Shown here: positions 25,703 to 34,787 of the stretch, piece by piece | How positions within the stretch are numbered: position 1 is the stretch's first letter | Layout: every line of letters begins with the position of its first letter | NCBI GenBank assembly: GCA_963772975.1 | Contig: CAVYZH010000005.1 | Coordinates: 1-64,000 of the forward strand | Length of the DNA stretch: 64,000 nucleotides | Origin: AC-32 sp963772975 | Lineage (GTDB): Bacteria > Actinomycetota > Thermoleophilia > Gaiellales > Gaiellaceae | Reading direction: 5' to 3' | Program-made: the position numbers and the translations under genes | The notes under the pieces: model-generated | The model's database searches: none | Told to the model about the DNA's origin: nothing | What the model saw: the letters and a program-made list of their open reading frames with translations, nothing else

Positions 25703-26522
25703 TACGTCCGTCTCGATGCGCCGCGCGTACTCGGTCGGGGAAGGATTCGTCAACTCGCGCCTCTTTGCGATCCTTTCGCGGGCAGGGTTCGTCGCCCGCG
25801 CCCTGATCTACGGGATCATCGGCCTGCTGGCGTTCGATCTCGCGATCGGGCATGGCGGCAAGCTCACAAACCAGCAGGGAGCTCTCAGGTCGGTCGAACA
25901 GCATCGCTTCGGTCACCTCCTGCTCGCGCTCCTCGCGGTCGGTCTCGGCGGCTACGCGCTCTGGCGACTCTTCCGGGCCGCTCTCGGCCACGGACGCGAG
26001 AGCACCGACCGCGGGATCGAGCGCCTCGGCGCGCTCGGGAGCGGGATCGTGTACGCCGCGACGTGCGTCGTCGCGGTCCAGATTCTTACCGGCCCAGGGA
26101 CGTCCGGCAAGGGAGCGAAGAAGACGGCCGGTGATGTGTTCAGCTGGCCGGCCGGCCGCTGGCTGGTTGCGATCGCGGGCGTCGTGCTGGCAGGAGTCGC
26201 CTGCTACCAGCTGATTCGCGGTCTCCGCAAGAGGTTCCTCGAGGACTCGAAGACCGATCAAATGCCGCAGCCCGTTTACAAGGGGTTCACCGTGCTGGGC
26301 ACGATCGGGCACGTGGCGCGCTCGGTCGTCTTCGGGCTGGTCGCCGCGTTCCTGATCAAGGCGGCTTACGACTACAAGGCAAACGAGGCGATCGGACTCG
26401 ACGGCGCCCTGGGGAAGCTGTACGACGGGGCGTACGGGGCCTGGCTTCTCGGCGCCGTCGCTGCAGGGCTGATCGCGTTCGCCAGCTTCTCGCTGGTGGA
26501 GGCGCGCTACCGGAAGATCTAG
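25683..26522 (+). CDS. DUF1206 membrane protein
   Basis: This 279-aa protein has three repeated two-helix units, each opening with a similar motif (RAGFVARALIYGIIGLLAF, RLGALGSGIVYAATCVVAV, TIGHVARSVVFGLVAAFLI). That is the DUF1206 architecture. Function is unknown. A strong ribosome binding site (AAGGAGGAG) lies within the end of the kinase gene. It sits between lipid kinase and PhoD genes. Confidence 0.85.
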   Translation: MSTVQRDTSVSMRRAYSVGEGFVNSRLFAILSRAGFVARALIYGIIGLLAFDLAIGHGGKLTNQQGALRSVEQHRFGHLLLALLAVGLGGYALWRLFRAALGHGRESTDRGIERLGALGSGIVYAATCVVAVQILTGPGTSGKGAKKTAGDVFSWPAGRWLVAIAGVVLAGVACYQLIRGLRKRFLEDSKTDQMPQPVYKGFTVLGTIGHVARSVVFGLVAAFLIKAAYDYKANEAIGLDGALGKLYDGAYGAWLLGAVAAGLIAFASFSLVEARYRKI

Positions 26523-26538
26523 TCGCGAGCGGGTGCAC

Positions 26539-28194
26539 ATGAGCGAACCGGGCGACAGTCCTCCCGAGCTCTTGCTCGGGCCCATGCTCCGCTACGCGGG
26601 GACGGAGAGCGCTACCTTCTGGCTCGAGACCAGCGCATCGTGCGAGGTCGAGATCCTCGGGCGCCGCACGTCGACCTTTGCCGTCGAGGGACACCACTAC
26701 GCCCTGCTCCTGGTCGAGGAGCTCGCCCCTGGATCCGTCACGCCGTATGAGGTCAGGCTTAACGGAGAGCTCGCCTGGCCTCCACAGGACGAACGGCCGC
26801 GCCCTGTTGTGCGGACCCGGAACCACGAGCGCCATGCGCGGCTCGCCTTCGGATCGTGCCGGGTCGGCGACCCGCAGCCGACGAATCTGGGCGCCGAATG
26901 GCCGGAGGACGTCCGGGCCCTCGGGGTCGACGCGCTCTGGACGTACGCGAAGCAGCTTCAGCGCGGCGACGTCGAATGGCCTGACGCGGTGCTCCTCCTC
27001 GGCGACCAGGTGTACGCAGACGAGGTCTCACCGCAGACCGTCTCATTCATCCGGGAGAAGCGCGGGACGGACGAGCCTCCCGGCGAGCAGATCGCCGACT
27101 TCGAGGAGTACACGCGCCTCTATCGGGAATCCTGGTCGGAGCCGGACATCCGCTGGCTGTTCTCCACCGTGCCGACGGTCATGATCTTCGACGACCACGA
27201 CGTGCACGACGACTGGAACATCTCCTGGCTCTGGGTCGAGGAGATGCGTCGAACGAACTGGTGGGAGAGCCGGATTACTGGCGCGTTCATGGCCTATTGG
27301 CTCTACCAGCATCTCGGCAACCTCTCCCCGCCCGAGCTCGAGGAAGACACGACGTTCCCGAAGGTCAAGGGTGAGCGGGACGCGGGACCGCTCCTTCGCC
27401 GCCTTGCCCACACGTGGGATCGTGAGTCGGCCGCGAGCCGTTGGGCTTTCTACCGCGACTTCGGAGACACGCGACTCCTCGTCCTGGACTCTCGCGCCGC
27501 GCGCGTGCTGTCGGTCGATCGGCGGCAGATGATCGACGACGAGGAGTGGGACTGGATCGTCGACCATTCGAGCGGCGCGTTCGACCATGTGATTATCGCC
27601 AGCACCCTTCCGGTGTTCCTGCCACGCGGGATCCACCACCTCCAGGCGTGGAACGAGTCGCTGTGCGCAGGAAAGTGGGGCCGCCTGCTCGCGAGCCTCA
27701 GCGAACGGCTCAGACGCGCCGTGGATCTCGAGCACTGGGCGGCGTTCAACCGGTCGTTCGAGCAGCTGTGCAACTGGCTACGGAGGATCGCCCGCGGCAC
27801 GGCGGACACCCCTCCGCCGGCTTCGATCCTGCTTATCGGTGGCGACGTCCACTGCTGCTCGGTGAACGAGATCGATCTCGGCCAGAACGGGTCGTGCAGC
27901 GTCCACCAGATCGTCTGTTCACCGTTTCGCAATCCGCTCTCGGCGAACGAACGCCGCGTCGTGAAGGCGACCGGCTCTCGCATCGCCGAGAAAATCTTCT
28001 TTCTCCTGGCGAAGCTGGCCGCCGTGGATCCGCCGTCCGCCACGTGGCGGCCGCTTCGACCAACGACCTTCGAGAATGTGCTGGGAGAGCTCGTGCTTGA
28101 CGGCCGCACGGGGAGCTTGACGATCTGGCGAAGCCCGCGCGAGGGCGAGGACGCTGAACGGCTTGTCGTCGATCAGCACACCGCGCTCACCTGA
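26539..28194 (+). CDS. phoD: PhoD-like metallophosphatase
   Basis: This protein of about 551 aa has the PhoD/metallophosphatase signatures FGSCRVGDP, LLLGDQVYADEV, MIFDDHDVHDDWNI (with the DDHD motif), VIIASTLPVF and LIGGDVHCCSV. An N-terminal Fn3-like region precedes the catalytic domain. It lacks an obvious Tat or Sec signal, unlike classical secreted PhoD, so it may act inside the cell. ATG 26539 is chosen; GTG 26533 is two codons upstream. The family hydrolyses phosphate mono- or diesters. It ends the PAP2-kinase-DUF1206 cluster before a perfect terminator. Confidence 0.85.
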   Translation: MSEPGDSPPELLLGPMLRYAGTESATFWLETSASCEVEILGRRTSTFAVEGHHYALLLVEELAPGSVTPYEVRLNGELAWPPQDERPRPVVRTRNHERHARLAFGSCRVGDPQPTNLGAEWPEDVRALGVDALWTYAKQLQRGDVEWPDAVLLLGDQVYADEVSPQTVSFIREKRGTDEPPGEQIADFEEYTRLYRESWSEPDIRWLFSTVPTVMIFDDHDVHDDWNISWLWVEEMRRTNWWESRITGAFMAYWLYQHLGNLSPPELEEDTTFPKVKGERDAGPLLRRLAHTWDRESAASRWAFYRDFGDTRLLVLDSRAARVLSVDRRQMIDDEEWDWIVDHSSGAFDHVIIASTLPVFLPRGIHHLQAWNESLCAGKWGRLLASLSERLRRAVDLEHWAAFNRSFEQLCNWLRRIARGTADTPPPASILLIGGDVHCCSVNEIDLGQNGSCSVHQIVCSPFRNPLSANERRVVKATGSRIAEKIFFLLAKLAAVDPPSATWRPLRPTTFENVLGELVLDGRTGSLTIWRSPREGEDAERLVVDQHTALT

Positions 28195-28240
28195 CCGTGG
28201 AGCTCCCCCGGGCGAGGCACCGGGCGCTCGATGGCCAACG

Positions 28241-28266
28241 AAAAGGCCCCGTTAACGGGGCCTTTT
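28241..28266. terminator. perfect palindromic terminator flanking tRNA fragment C
   Basis: AAAAGGCCCC/GGGGCCTTTT around GTTAAC makes a fully symmetrical 26-base palindrome with A and T tracts, so it terminates transcription on both strands. Confidence 0.85.
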
Positions 28267-28270
28267 GCAG

Positions 28271-28312
28271 TAGCGGGGGCAGGATTTGAACCTGCGACCT
28301 CCGGGTTATGAG
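28271..28312 (-). repeat. truncated tRNA-fMet (3' half), copy C
   Basis: All 42 bases are identical to the 3' half of the intact initiator tRNA. Past the anticodon the sequence becomes CCGCCTCGGAGGAGCG, related to the YYGCCTCG continuation of copies A and B. No GCTTGCAG core follows, so this unit is partial. Confidence 0.9.
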
Positions 28313-28397
28313 CCGCCTCGGAGGAGCGTACAAGTGCCGCGGCATGGCGTAGGAACGGCGGGCTACGAGCGAGATCGACCGTTCCGCATTTCAACGC

Positions 28398-28429
28398 CTC
28401 GAGGCTCCCGCCGCGGCAGGAGCCTCGAG
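28398..28429 (-). terminator. terminator after the fasciclin gene
   Basis: CTCGAGGCTCC / GGAGCCTCGAG with a 10-base loop lies just past the fasciclin stop at 28452. Confidence 0.65.
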
Positions 28430-28451
28430 AGAGTCGAGGTGCTTTCTTGTG

Positions 28452-28946
28452 CTACCGCGCCGGCGGGATCAGGACGCGGTTGACGACGTGGATTACGCCG
28501 TTCGTCGCCATCACGTCGGGCTTCGTTACCCGTGCGTTGTTCACGAAGACGTTCGAGCCGGCGACGCGGATCCGCAGGCTCTTGCCATTGAGCGTCTTGG
28601 CGAAGGAGAGCTTGACGACGTCAGTGGCAGGGACCTTGCCGGGAACTACGTGGTAGAGGAGCACGGCACGCAGCTTGGCCTTGTTGCGCAGCAGCGCGGT
28701 CAGCGTCTTCCTCGGCACCTTCTTGAAGGCGGCGTCCGTGGGTGCGAACACCGTGTACGGCCCGGGCTGCTGGAGAGTGTTGACGAGACCCGCACGAGTG
28801 AGCAGCTTCGTCAGGGTCTTGAACTGTCCGGCTGCGACCGCCGTCTGGACGATGTTCTTGTTCTCGTGCGTCCGTGCCGTCGTCGTCGAGGCGGTCGCCG
28901 GCAAGACGAGGGCGGCGAGCGCGAGGATCGTGATCAGCTTCTTCAA
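28452..28946 (-). CDS. secreted fasciclin (FAS1) domain protein
   Basis: This 164-aa protein has a Sec signal peptide (KKLITILALAALVLPATA) and one complete FAS1 domain: NIVQTAVAAGQFKTLTKLL, the H1-type motif PGPYTVFAPTDAAFKKV, LLYHVVPGKVPATDVV and NGVIHVVNRVLIPP. FAS1 proteins mediate adhesion or bind small ligands outside the cell. It lies 48 bases after the DUF378 gene on the same strand and probably shares its promoter, which would place it under the CarH-type operator. Confidence 0.9.
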   Translation of the reverse strand: MKKLITILALAALVLPATASTTTARTHENKNIVQTAVAAGQFKTLTKLLTRAGLVNTLQQPGPYTVFAPTDAAFKKVPRKTLTALLRNKAKLRAVLLYHVVPGKVPATDVVKLSFAKTLNGKSLRIRVAGSNVFVNNARVTKPDVMATNGVIHVVNRVLIPPAR

Positions 28947-28994
28947 AGTGCTTCCTTTCGGTCAGGCCACGTGCGGTGGCACGCGGTCGTTGAG

Positions 28995-29237
28995 TCAATG
29001 AGCGCCCTCCGCGGCCGGCCGGATGCTTGACCGGCGGCCGGCTGTGAGCAACGAGCCGATGCCGTAAACCGCTGCGAGTCCGACGAGTCCGTAGACGAAA
29101 CGGCTCGCGCCGTTCGTCTCGCCGAACTCCAGCCCGAAGATCCACGCGACCAGATCGAACTTCGCGACCGCCACGAGACCCCAATTCAGTCCGCCTACGA
29201 TCAGTAGCGTCGCGGCGAGCAGGTCGAGCTTCTTCAT
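28995..29237 (-). CDS. DUF378 small membrane protein
   Basis: This 80-aa protein has the DUF378 signature LLAATLLIVGGLNWGLVAV and a second helix FVYGLVGLAAVYGIGSLL. Function is unknown. The ribosome binding site AGGAGGTGG is near perfect. Its upstream region, shared with the MerR/CarH gene, carries three 11-bp TGTNNN repeats, so light or B12 control is likely if the regulator is a true CarH. Confidence 0.88.
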   Translation of the reverse strand: MKKLDLLAATLLIVGGLNWGLVAVAKFDLVAWIFGLEFGETNGASRFVYGLVGLAAVYGIGSLLTAGRRSSIRPAAEGAH

Positions 29238-29239
29238 GT

Positions 29240-29267
29240 TGTCCACCTCCTGTATAGACTCTGTACG
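29240..29267. promoter_or_regulatory. CarH/LitR-type operator array 1 (three 11-bp direct repeats)
   Basis: TGTCCA (29240), TGTATA (29251) and TGTACG (29262) are spaced exactly 11 bases apart, matching the nTGTnnAnnnn direct-repeat operators described for CarH in Thermus. The array covers the region just upstream of the DUF378 start and overlaps its ribosome binding site region. Confidence 0.55.
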
Positions 29268-29297
29268 CCCGGGGACAGTAGCGGGACGTGGCAGCCT

Positions 29298-29336
29298 TGT
29301 CAAGCTGTTGTTCACTATCTGTATAGTTGCTGCATG
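29298..29336. promoter_or_regulatory. CarH/LitR-type operator array 2 and carH promoter
   Basis: TGTCAA (29298), TGTTCA (29309), TGTATA (29320) and a poor fourth copy TGCATG (29331) are again 11 bases apart. They overlap a candidate promoter: TTGTCA (29297-29302) and TATAGT (29322-29327), spacer 19. The transcription start would fall on the ATG at 29334, giving a leaderless mRNA and autoregulation. Confidence 0.55.
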
Positions 29337-30209
29337 AGCGCGACCGGCCTGTTGCGGATCGGGGAGCTGAGCCGGCGTACAGGGGTCAGTCCGGAGCTCC
29401 TGCGCGCGTGGGAGCGCCGCTACGCCCTGCTTCGGCCGACGCGTTCGGCGGGCGGGCTGCGCCTGTACTCGCACGACGACCTCGAGCGGGTGCAGTCCAT
29501 GCAGCTGCACCTTGCCGAGGGGCTCGCGGCCGCCGAGGCCGCCGCGCTCGCGGCGCGACTAGACGCCCCGGCTGAAGATGTCTCGCGTCGGCCGGCCGAG
29601 GCACGGCAGGAACTCGGGACCGCGTTGTCCGCCTTCGACGAGCAGCGGGCGCACGAGATCGTCGATGGCCTGCTCGCCGCAACAACGCTCGACACGACGC
29701 TGTCGGCCGTCATCCTCCCCTACCTGCACGAGCTCGGCGACCGCTGGGAGGGCGGGGACGCGTCAATCGCCGAGGAGCATTTCGCTTCGAGCGTTCTTCG
29801 GGGCCGCTTGCTCGGGCTGGCCCGTGGTTGGGGGCGCGGGCTCGGCGCCGGCATCGTTCTGGCGTGCGCACCGGGCGAGCAGCACGATCTTGGACTGATC
29901 GCGTTCGGGCTCGCGCTGCGGTCGCGGGGCTGGCGGATTGCCTACCTCGGCGCGGACACACCGTTCGAAAGCATCTTCGATGTCAGCCGCTCGTGGGACC
30001 CGAGATTCGTCGTGGTCAGCGCGGTGACCAGCGACCGCTTCGAGACGAGCGCAGATCAGCTGCGCGGATTGGCGCAGCGCAGGTCGCTGTGCCTGGGCGG
30101 CGCCGGCGCAACCAAAGGTGTAGCCAGAGTCGACGCATTGCTACTCGCCGGCGATCCAATCGAAGAGGCCGAGCGGCTGACAGCGCTTGCCCAGAACGAC
30201 GCCGAGTGA
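29334..30209 (+). CDS. carH: MerR-family regulator with B12-binding domain (CarH/LitR-like photoreceptor)
   Basis: This 291-aa protein has a MerR winged helix (RIGELSRRTGVSPELLRAWE), a four-helix cap with the CarH signature W-x9-EH (Trp138 ... Glu148-His149) and a cobalamin-binding Rossmann domain with the E-x-H-x-x-G motif in GEQHDLGLIAFG (His184). In CarH, adenosylcobalamin drives tetramer formation and DNA binding in the dark, and light breaks the Co-C bond and frees the operator. All residues needed for this are present. Two arrays of 11-bp direct repeats lie in the divergent promoter region. Two downstream genes on the same strand may be co-transcribed. Confidence 0.87.
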   Translation: MSATGLLRIGELSRRTGVSPELLRAWERRYALLRPTRSAGGLRLYSHDDLERVQSMQLHLAEGLAAAEAAALAARLDAPAEDVSRRPAEARQELGTALSAFDEQRAHEIVDGLLAATTLDTTLSAVILPYLHELGDRWEGGDASIAEEHFASSVLRGRLLGLARGWGRGLGAGIVLACAPGEQHDLGLIAFGLALRSRGWRIAYLGADTPFESIFDVSRSWDPRFVVVSAVTSDRFETSADQLRGLAQRRSLCLGGAGATKGVARVDALLLAGDPIEEAERLTALAQNDAE

Positions 30210-30221
30210 GAGCTCACTGCG

Positions 30222-30722
30222 ATGCCCCGCGAGCTTGAGGGCTGGCGCTCAGTGCAGGACCGAGGGCCTGACGGTGCGATCGGGTCGGATGAGCGGGTAA
30301 AGGCGCCCCGGCCGGTAGTCGAGCGATCGGAGCGTGGCGCCCGGAGGCTGGGCGAGCGCTACTGGCTCGAGATCACCTGCGCCAGCCGCGGAACCGTGCG
30401 CACACGGGAGACCGAGGAAGGTGTCGAGATGCGCCTTTTCGGCCGCGGCCCCTGCCTCTTGCGATTCGGTCGCGCAAAGACCGCTCATGGTCCAGAGGGT
30501 GTTTCCTGCCGCTATGCGATCCGAGGCGGCATCCTGACGAGACATCCGGGCGGTGCGATCCGTCTCTCCCAGACAGGCGGGGACGAGCCGGAGCTGCGCG
30601 CAGCCGTGACCGGCTTCGTCCCCAGGCTCCACGGTGCGCTCTACGAGCGGATCCAGCGCCGGCTTCACGTTGCGATCAGCCGTCGCTACTTCGAACGCGT
30701 AATCGATGAGGAGCGACCGTGA
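30222..30722 (+). CDS. hypothetical protein between the CarH-like gene and an NAD(P)-binding protein
   Basis: This 166-aa protein is not recognised. It is basic, with no signal peptide or membrane helix. The second half (CRYAIRGGILTRHPGGAIRL, then FVPRLHGALYERIQRRLHVA) looks like a genuine conserved domain, while the first 40 residues are low in information and the true start may be internal. It begins 12 bases after the CarH-like gene and its end overlaps the GTG of the next gene, which supports a three-gene operon. Confidence 0.6.
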   Translation: MPRELEGWRSVQDRGPDGAIGSDERVKAPRPVVERSERGARRLGERYWLEITCASRGTVRTRETEEGVEMRLFGRGPCLLRFGRAKTAHGPEGVSCRYAIRGGILTRHPGGAIRLSQTGGDEPELRAAVTGFVPRLHGALYERIQRRLHVAISRRYFERVIDEERP

Positions 30723-31588
30723 GAACGGCTGTGCTCGGCGCGACCGGATTCATAGGGCGCGCACTCGTCCCGGCGCTGGCTGAACGCCACGAGGTGGTCG
30801 CGGTGTCACGATCGGGCAACACGCCCGAGACACGCCGCGTGCGCGCGGTCGCGGCCGACGCAACGAGCCCCACAGCGGTGCGTCGAGCCCTCGAGGGCGT
30901 GACAGTCCTCTACTACCTGATCCACTCGCTCGGCTCGACGAACTTCGAGGAGGTCGATAGGCGAGCGGCACAAACGGTCGCGCGAGAAGCAGCGCGCGCT
31001 GAGGTCTCCCAAATCGTCTACCTTGGTGGGCTCGGCGACGACGCGTCCGATCTCTCGCCGCACCTCCGAAGCAGGGCTGAAACGGCGACGACGCTGTCCG
31101 CCGGCGATGTGCCCGTGACGACGCTCCGGGCGGCCATCGTCGTCGGCCGCGGCAGCGCCGGTTTCGAGACCATCGTTGCGCTGGTCGATCGGCTGCCGCT
31201 GATGATTGCGCCGAAATGGGTCTCGATGCCCACTCAGCCGATCGCCCTCGCCGACGTCGTCGGATACCTCGCGGGCGTCGCCGGCCACCGCGAGACGATC
31301 GGCGAGACGTTCGACCTCGGCGGTCCCGAGGCGCTCACGTACCGCGAGATGATTGAGCTCATCGGACGCCTCCGCGGACACGAGCCTCGAATCATCGAGG
31401 TTCCGGTGCTCAGTCCTCGACTGTCGTCCTACTGGCTCCATCTCGTCACGCCCGTGCGCGCGAGCGTCGCGCGGCCGCTCGTCGAGGGCCTTCGCAATCC
31501 GACCCTGGCGCGAGACGACCGGATCCGGCGCTTGCTCCCTCGCACGCTCATTTCCGTCGAGGAAGCGGCCCGCCAGGCGCTCCCCTAA
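30719..31588 (+). CDS. NAD(P)-binding atypical SDR protein (NmrA/epimerase-like)
   Basis: This 289-aa protein has the nucleotide-binding motif VLGATGFIGRALVPALAERH and the atypical-SDR pattern VLYYLIHSLGSTNFEEVDRR (no YxxxK), ending with TFDLGGPEALTYREMIELIG. Such proteins bind NAD(P)H and act as reductases or redox sensors. GTG 30719 overlaps the preceding stop. It is the last gene of the putative CarH operon, followed by the tRNA-associated terminator. Confidence 0.85.
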   Translation: MRTAVLGATGFIGRALVPALAERHEVVAVSRSGNTPETRRVRAVAADATSPTAVRRALEGVTVLYYLIHSLGSTNFEEVDRRAAQTVAREAARAEVSQIVYLGGLGDDASDLSPHLRSRAETATTLSAGDVPVTTLRAAIVVGRGSAGFETIVALVDRLPLMIAPKWVSMPTQPIALADVVGYLAGVAGHRETIGETFDLGGPEALTYREMIELIGRLRGHEPRIIEVPVLSPRLSSYWLHLVTPVRASVARPLVEGLRNPTLARDDRIRRLLPRTLISVEEAARQALP

Positions 31589-31611
31589 TCCCCGAAGCCG
31601 TGCGCCGATAC

Positions 31612-31638
31612 GAAAAGGCCCCGTTTCCGGGGCCTTTC
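31612..31638. terminator. terminator flanking the intact tRNA-fMet
   Basis: AAAAGGCCCCG / CGGGGCCTTT with loop TTTC terminates the tRNA (minus strand) and the SDR operon (plus strand). Equivalent stems flank the truncated copies. Confidence 0.8.
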
Positions 31639-31642
31639 TCAG

Positions 31643-31716
31643 TAGCGGGGGCAGGATTTGAACCTGCGACCTCCGGGTTATGAGCCCGGCGAGCTACCTG
31701 ACTGCTCCACCCCGCG
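31643..31716 (-). tRNA. initiator tRNA-fMet (CAT)
   Basis: The minus strand folds as a 74-nt tRNA: acceptor CGCGGGG/CCCCGCT with an unpaired position 1-72, a hallmark of initiators; anticodon loop CTCATAA between CCGGG and CCCGG, giving the three G-C pairs required for initiation; T arm GCAGG-TTCAAAT-CCTGC. CCA is not encoded. Its 3' half recurs three times upstream (14.9, 17.1, 28.3 kb). Confidence 0.95.
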
Positions 31717-31754
31717 GCGCGGGCCGCATTATAGCGCGTGGCTAGCCTTCGACG

Positions 31755-32675
31755 ATGCGCGTCGCAGCCGTCGACCTGGGCACCAACTCGACCCGTCTGC
31801 TGGTCGCCGACGTTGACGGCGGGCGCGTCGAGGAAGTCGCACGCCAGAGCGTGATCACACGGCTCGGCGAAGGCGTCGACGAACGCCGCAAGCTGCTGCC
31901 GCTCCCGGTCGCGCGTGTCCGCAACGTGCTTTCCGACTACCGCCGCGAGGCGGAGCGGCTCGGCGCCGAGCGCGTGCTCACGATCGGGACCAGCGCCGTC
32001 CGCGACGCCGATAACGGCGAGGCCTTCCTCGGCGAGATCGAGTGGAGCTACGGCTTCGCGACGCGGCTCGTCACGGGCGACGAGGAGGCCGAGCTGACCC
32101 TGCGCGGCGTCGCCACCGGCCGGCCGCTCGACGACGGGACGCTCGTGCTAGACGTCGGCGGGGGCTCGACCGAGCTGACCACGATGAGCGAACGCACCAG
32201 CATCGACGTCGGCTCGGTGCGGCTGACCGAGCGTCACCTGCGCTCGGATCCACCCGCGCCCAGCGCGCTGGCCGCGGCCGCCCGCGAGGTGCGCGACCTG
32301 CTCCCGGCGCTGGAGCCGAGCTCCGCGGTCGGCGTGGCCGGCACGATCACGACGCTCGCCGCGCTGGAACTCGGCGGCTACGATCACGACCGCGTCCACG
32401 GCTACCAACTCTCGCGCGCTGCGGCAGAGCGGCAACTCGAGCGGCTCGCCTCCCTCCCGCTCGCCGAACGGCGCGAGCTTCCGGGCCTGGAGCCGGAGCG
32501 AGCCCCGGTGATCGTCGGCGGCGCCTTGATCGTCTGCAACGTCCTCGACCGCTACGGGCTTCATGGCCTCGAAGTCAGCGAGCGCGACTTGCTGCACGGC
32601 GCGGCGCTCGAGGCCGCGCAGCTGCCTGAGCCCGTCGAGGGCGACGCGCCTCCCGGCGCCTACACCTGCTGCTAG
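31755..32675 (+). CDS. ppx: Ppx/GppA exopolyphosphatase family protein
   Basis: This 306-aa protein has the ASKHA phosphate-binding motifs VAAVDLGTNSTRLLVADV and LVLDVGGGSTELTTM, plus GTITTLAALELGGYDHDRVH. At 306 aa it is the short form, which in Actinobacteria hydrolyses polyphosphate or pppGpp. It has no C-terminal HD domain. It adds to the phosphate theme of the region but lies just outside the tRNA-bounded stretch. Confidence 0.9.
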   Translation: MRVAAVDLGTNSTRLLVADVDGGRVEEVARQSVITRLGEGVDERRKLLPLPVARVRNVLSDYRREAERLGAERVLTIGTSAVRDADNGEAFLGEIEWSYGFATRLVTGDEEAELTLRGVATGRPLDDGTLVLDVGGGSTELTTMSERTSIDVGSVRLTERHLRSDPPAPSALAAAAREVRDLLPALEPSSAVGVAGTITTLAALELGGYDHDRVHGYQLSRAAAERQLERLASLPLAERRELPGLEPERAPVIVGGALIVCNVLDRYGLHGLEVSERDLLHGAALEAAQLPEPVEGDAPPGAYTCC

Positions 32676-33072
32676 CCGGCTTCCAGCTCGGCCGGCGGCT
32701 CGTCCTCGGCCAGCCGTCGCTGCAGGACGCTGCGCGAGAGCACGCCGACGAGCCTGCCACCATCGACCACCGGCACGCGTTCGGCATCCCACTCTTCGAG
32801 CAAGCCGAAGGCCTCGTCCAGCGGCAGCTCCGGGTCGATCGTCCAGTTCGCCGCCTCGGCGAGCTCGCCCACCGGCGTCGTGCGCGGGTCGCGTCCCGCG
32901 GCGACGACCCGCTCGACCAGCGTCTTGCGCGTCACCACCCCGACGAACCGCTCGCCGTCGCTGACGTAGACCGCGCGCACGTCGGGCTGCACCAGGTGTC
33001 GGCCCGCCTCCTGCGCGGTCGCCGACGCGTCGAGCGCCACCGGGTCGGGAATCATCGCGTCGCGGACCCGGC

Positions 33073-33076
<4 letters not shown>
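32672..33076 (-). CDS. tandem CBS-domain protein
   Basis: This 134-aa protein consists of two CBS motifs: VRDAMIPDPVALDASATAQE with VGVVTRKTLVERVV, then DPELPLDEAFGLLEEWDAER with LVGVLSRSVLQRRL. CBS pairs bind adenine nucleotides. GTG 33076 overlaps the glutamate dehydrogenase stop by 4 bp, so it may be an energy-sensing partner of that enzyme. Its 3' end overlaps the ppx stop by 4 bp in convergent orientation. Confidence 0.87.
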
Positions 33077-34362
<1,286 letters not shown>

Positions 34363-34441
34363 TCGCCGCAGTCTAGTGCGGGTGCCTGGCTCATCCGGTT
34401 CGGATGATGCGCGTGGCGCGGCGTCGTGCGACGGTCACGTC

Positions 34442-34681
34442 ATGCCAGACACCGAACGCCTTCTTTTGGACACGAGAACCGCGAAGATGCTGGGGCGAGT
34501 GCTGCTCGCCGAGGTCGTCAGGCGGTCGCTCGAGAACGCCGACATCAGGGACCGGCTCCGGCCGCACCGCGTGTCGCGACGGCAGCGCGCCCTGAAGCTC
34601 GGCCTGGTCGCGGGAGCCCTCGTGGCCGCCGGCCTCGTCGCGCAACGGGCGCGCCGGCACGCGGCCCCGCCTGTCGCCTGA
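34442..34681 (+). CDS. small membrane-anchored hypothetical protein
   Basis: This 79-aa protein begins MPDTERLLLDTRTAKMLGRV and ends with one membrane helix (LGLVAGALVAAGLVAQRARR). I recognise no family. The ATG at 34442 is chosen. It is divergent from the glutamate dehydrogenase gene and its stop falls immediately before the tRNA-Leu 3' end. Confidence 0.55.
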   Translation: MPDTERLLLDTRTAKMLGRVLLAEVVRRSLENADIRDRLRPHRVSRRQRALKLGLVAGALVAAGLVAQRARRHAAPPVA

Positions 34682-34682
34682 G

Positions 34683-34770
34683 TGCCGGGGAAGGGACTCG
34701 AACCCTTACGCCCGCAGTGCGGGCACCTGATTTTAAGTCAGGCGCGTATGACCAATTTCGCCACCCCGGC
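34683..34770 (-). tRNA. tRNA-Leu (TAA)
   Basis: The minus strand gives an 88-nt class II tRNA: acceptor GCCGGGG/CCCCGGC with A73, anticodon loop CTTAAAA within GCCTGACTTAAAATCAGG (anticodon TAA), a long variable arm with stem GCCCGC/GCGGGC and a T arm AGGGTTCGAGTCCCT. Confidence 0.95.
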
Positions 34771-34787
34771 GCCCGAAGGATAGGGCG

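Noticed and set aside
28241..28312. Repeated palindrome plus 42-mer considered as a CRISPR-like repeat.
   Set aside because: Only four copies spread over 17 kb with genes between them, no regular spacers and no cas genes.
29271..29290. A fourth 11-bp repeat linking the two CarH arrays.
   Set aside because: The next positions do not read TGT, and the distance between the arrays (36 bases) is not a multiple of 11.
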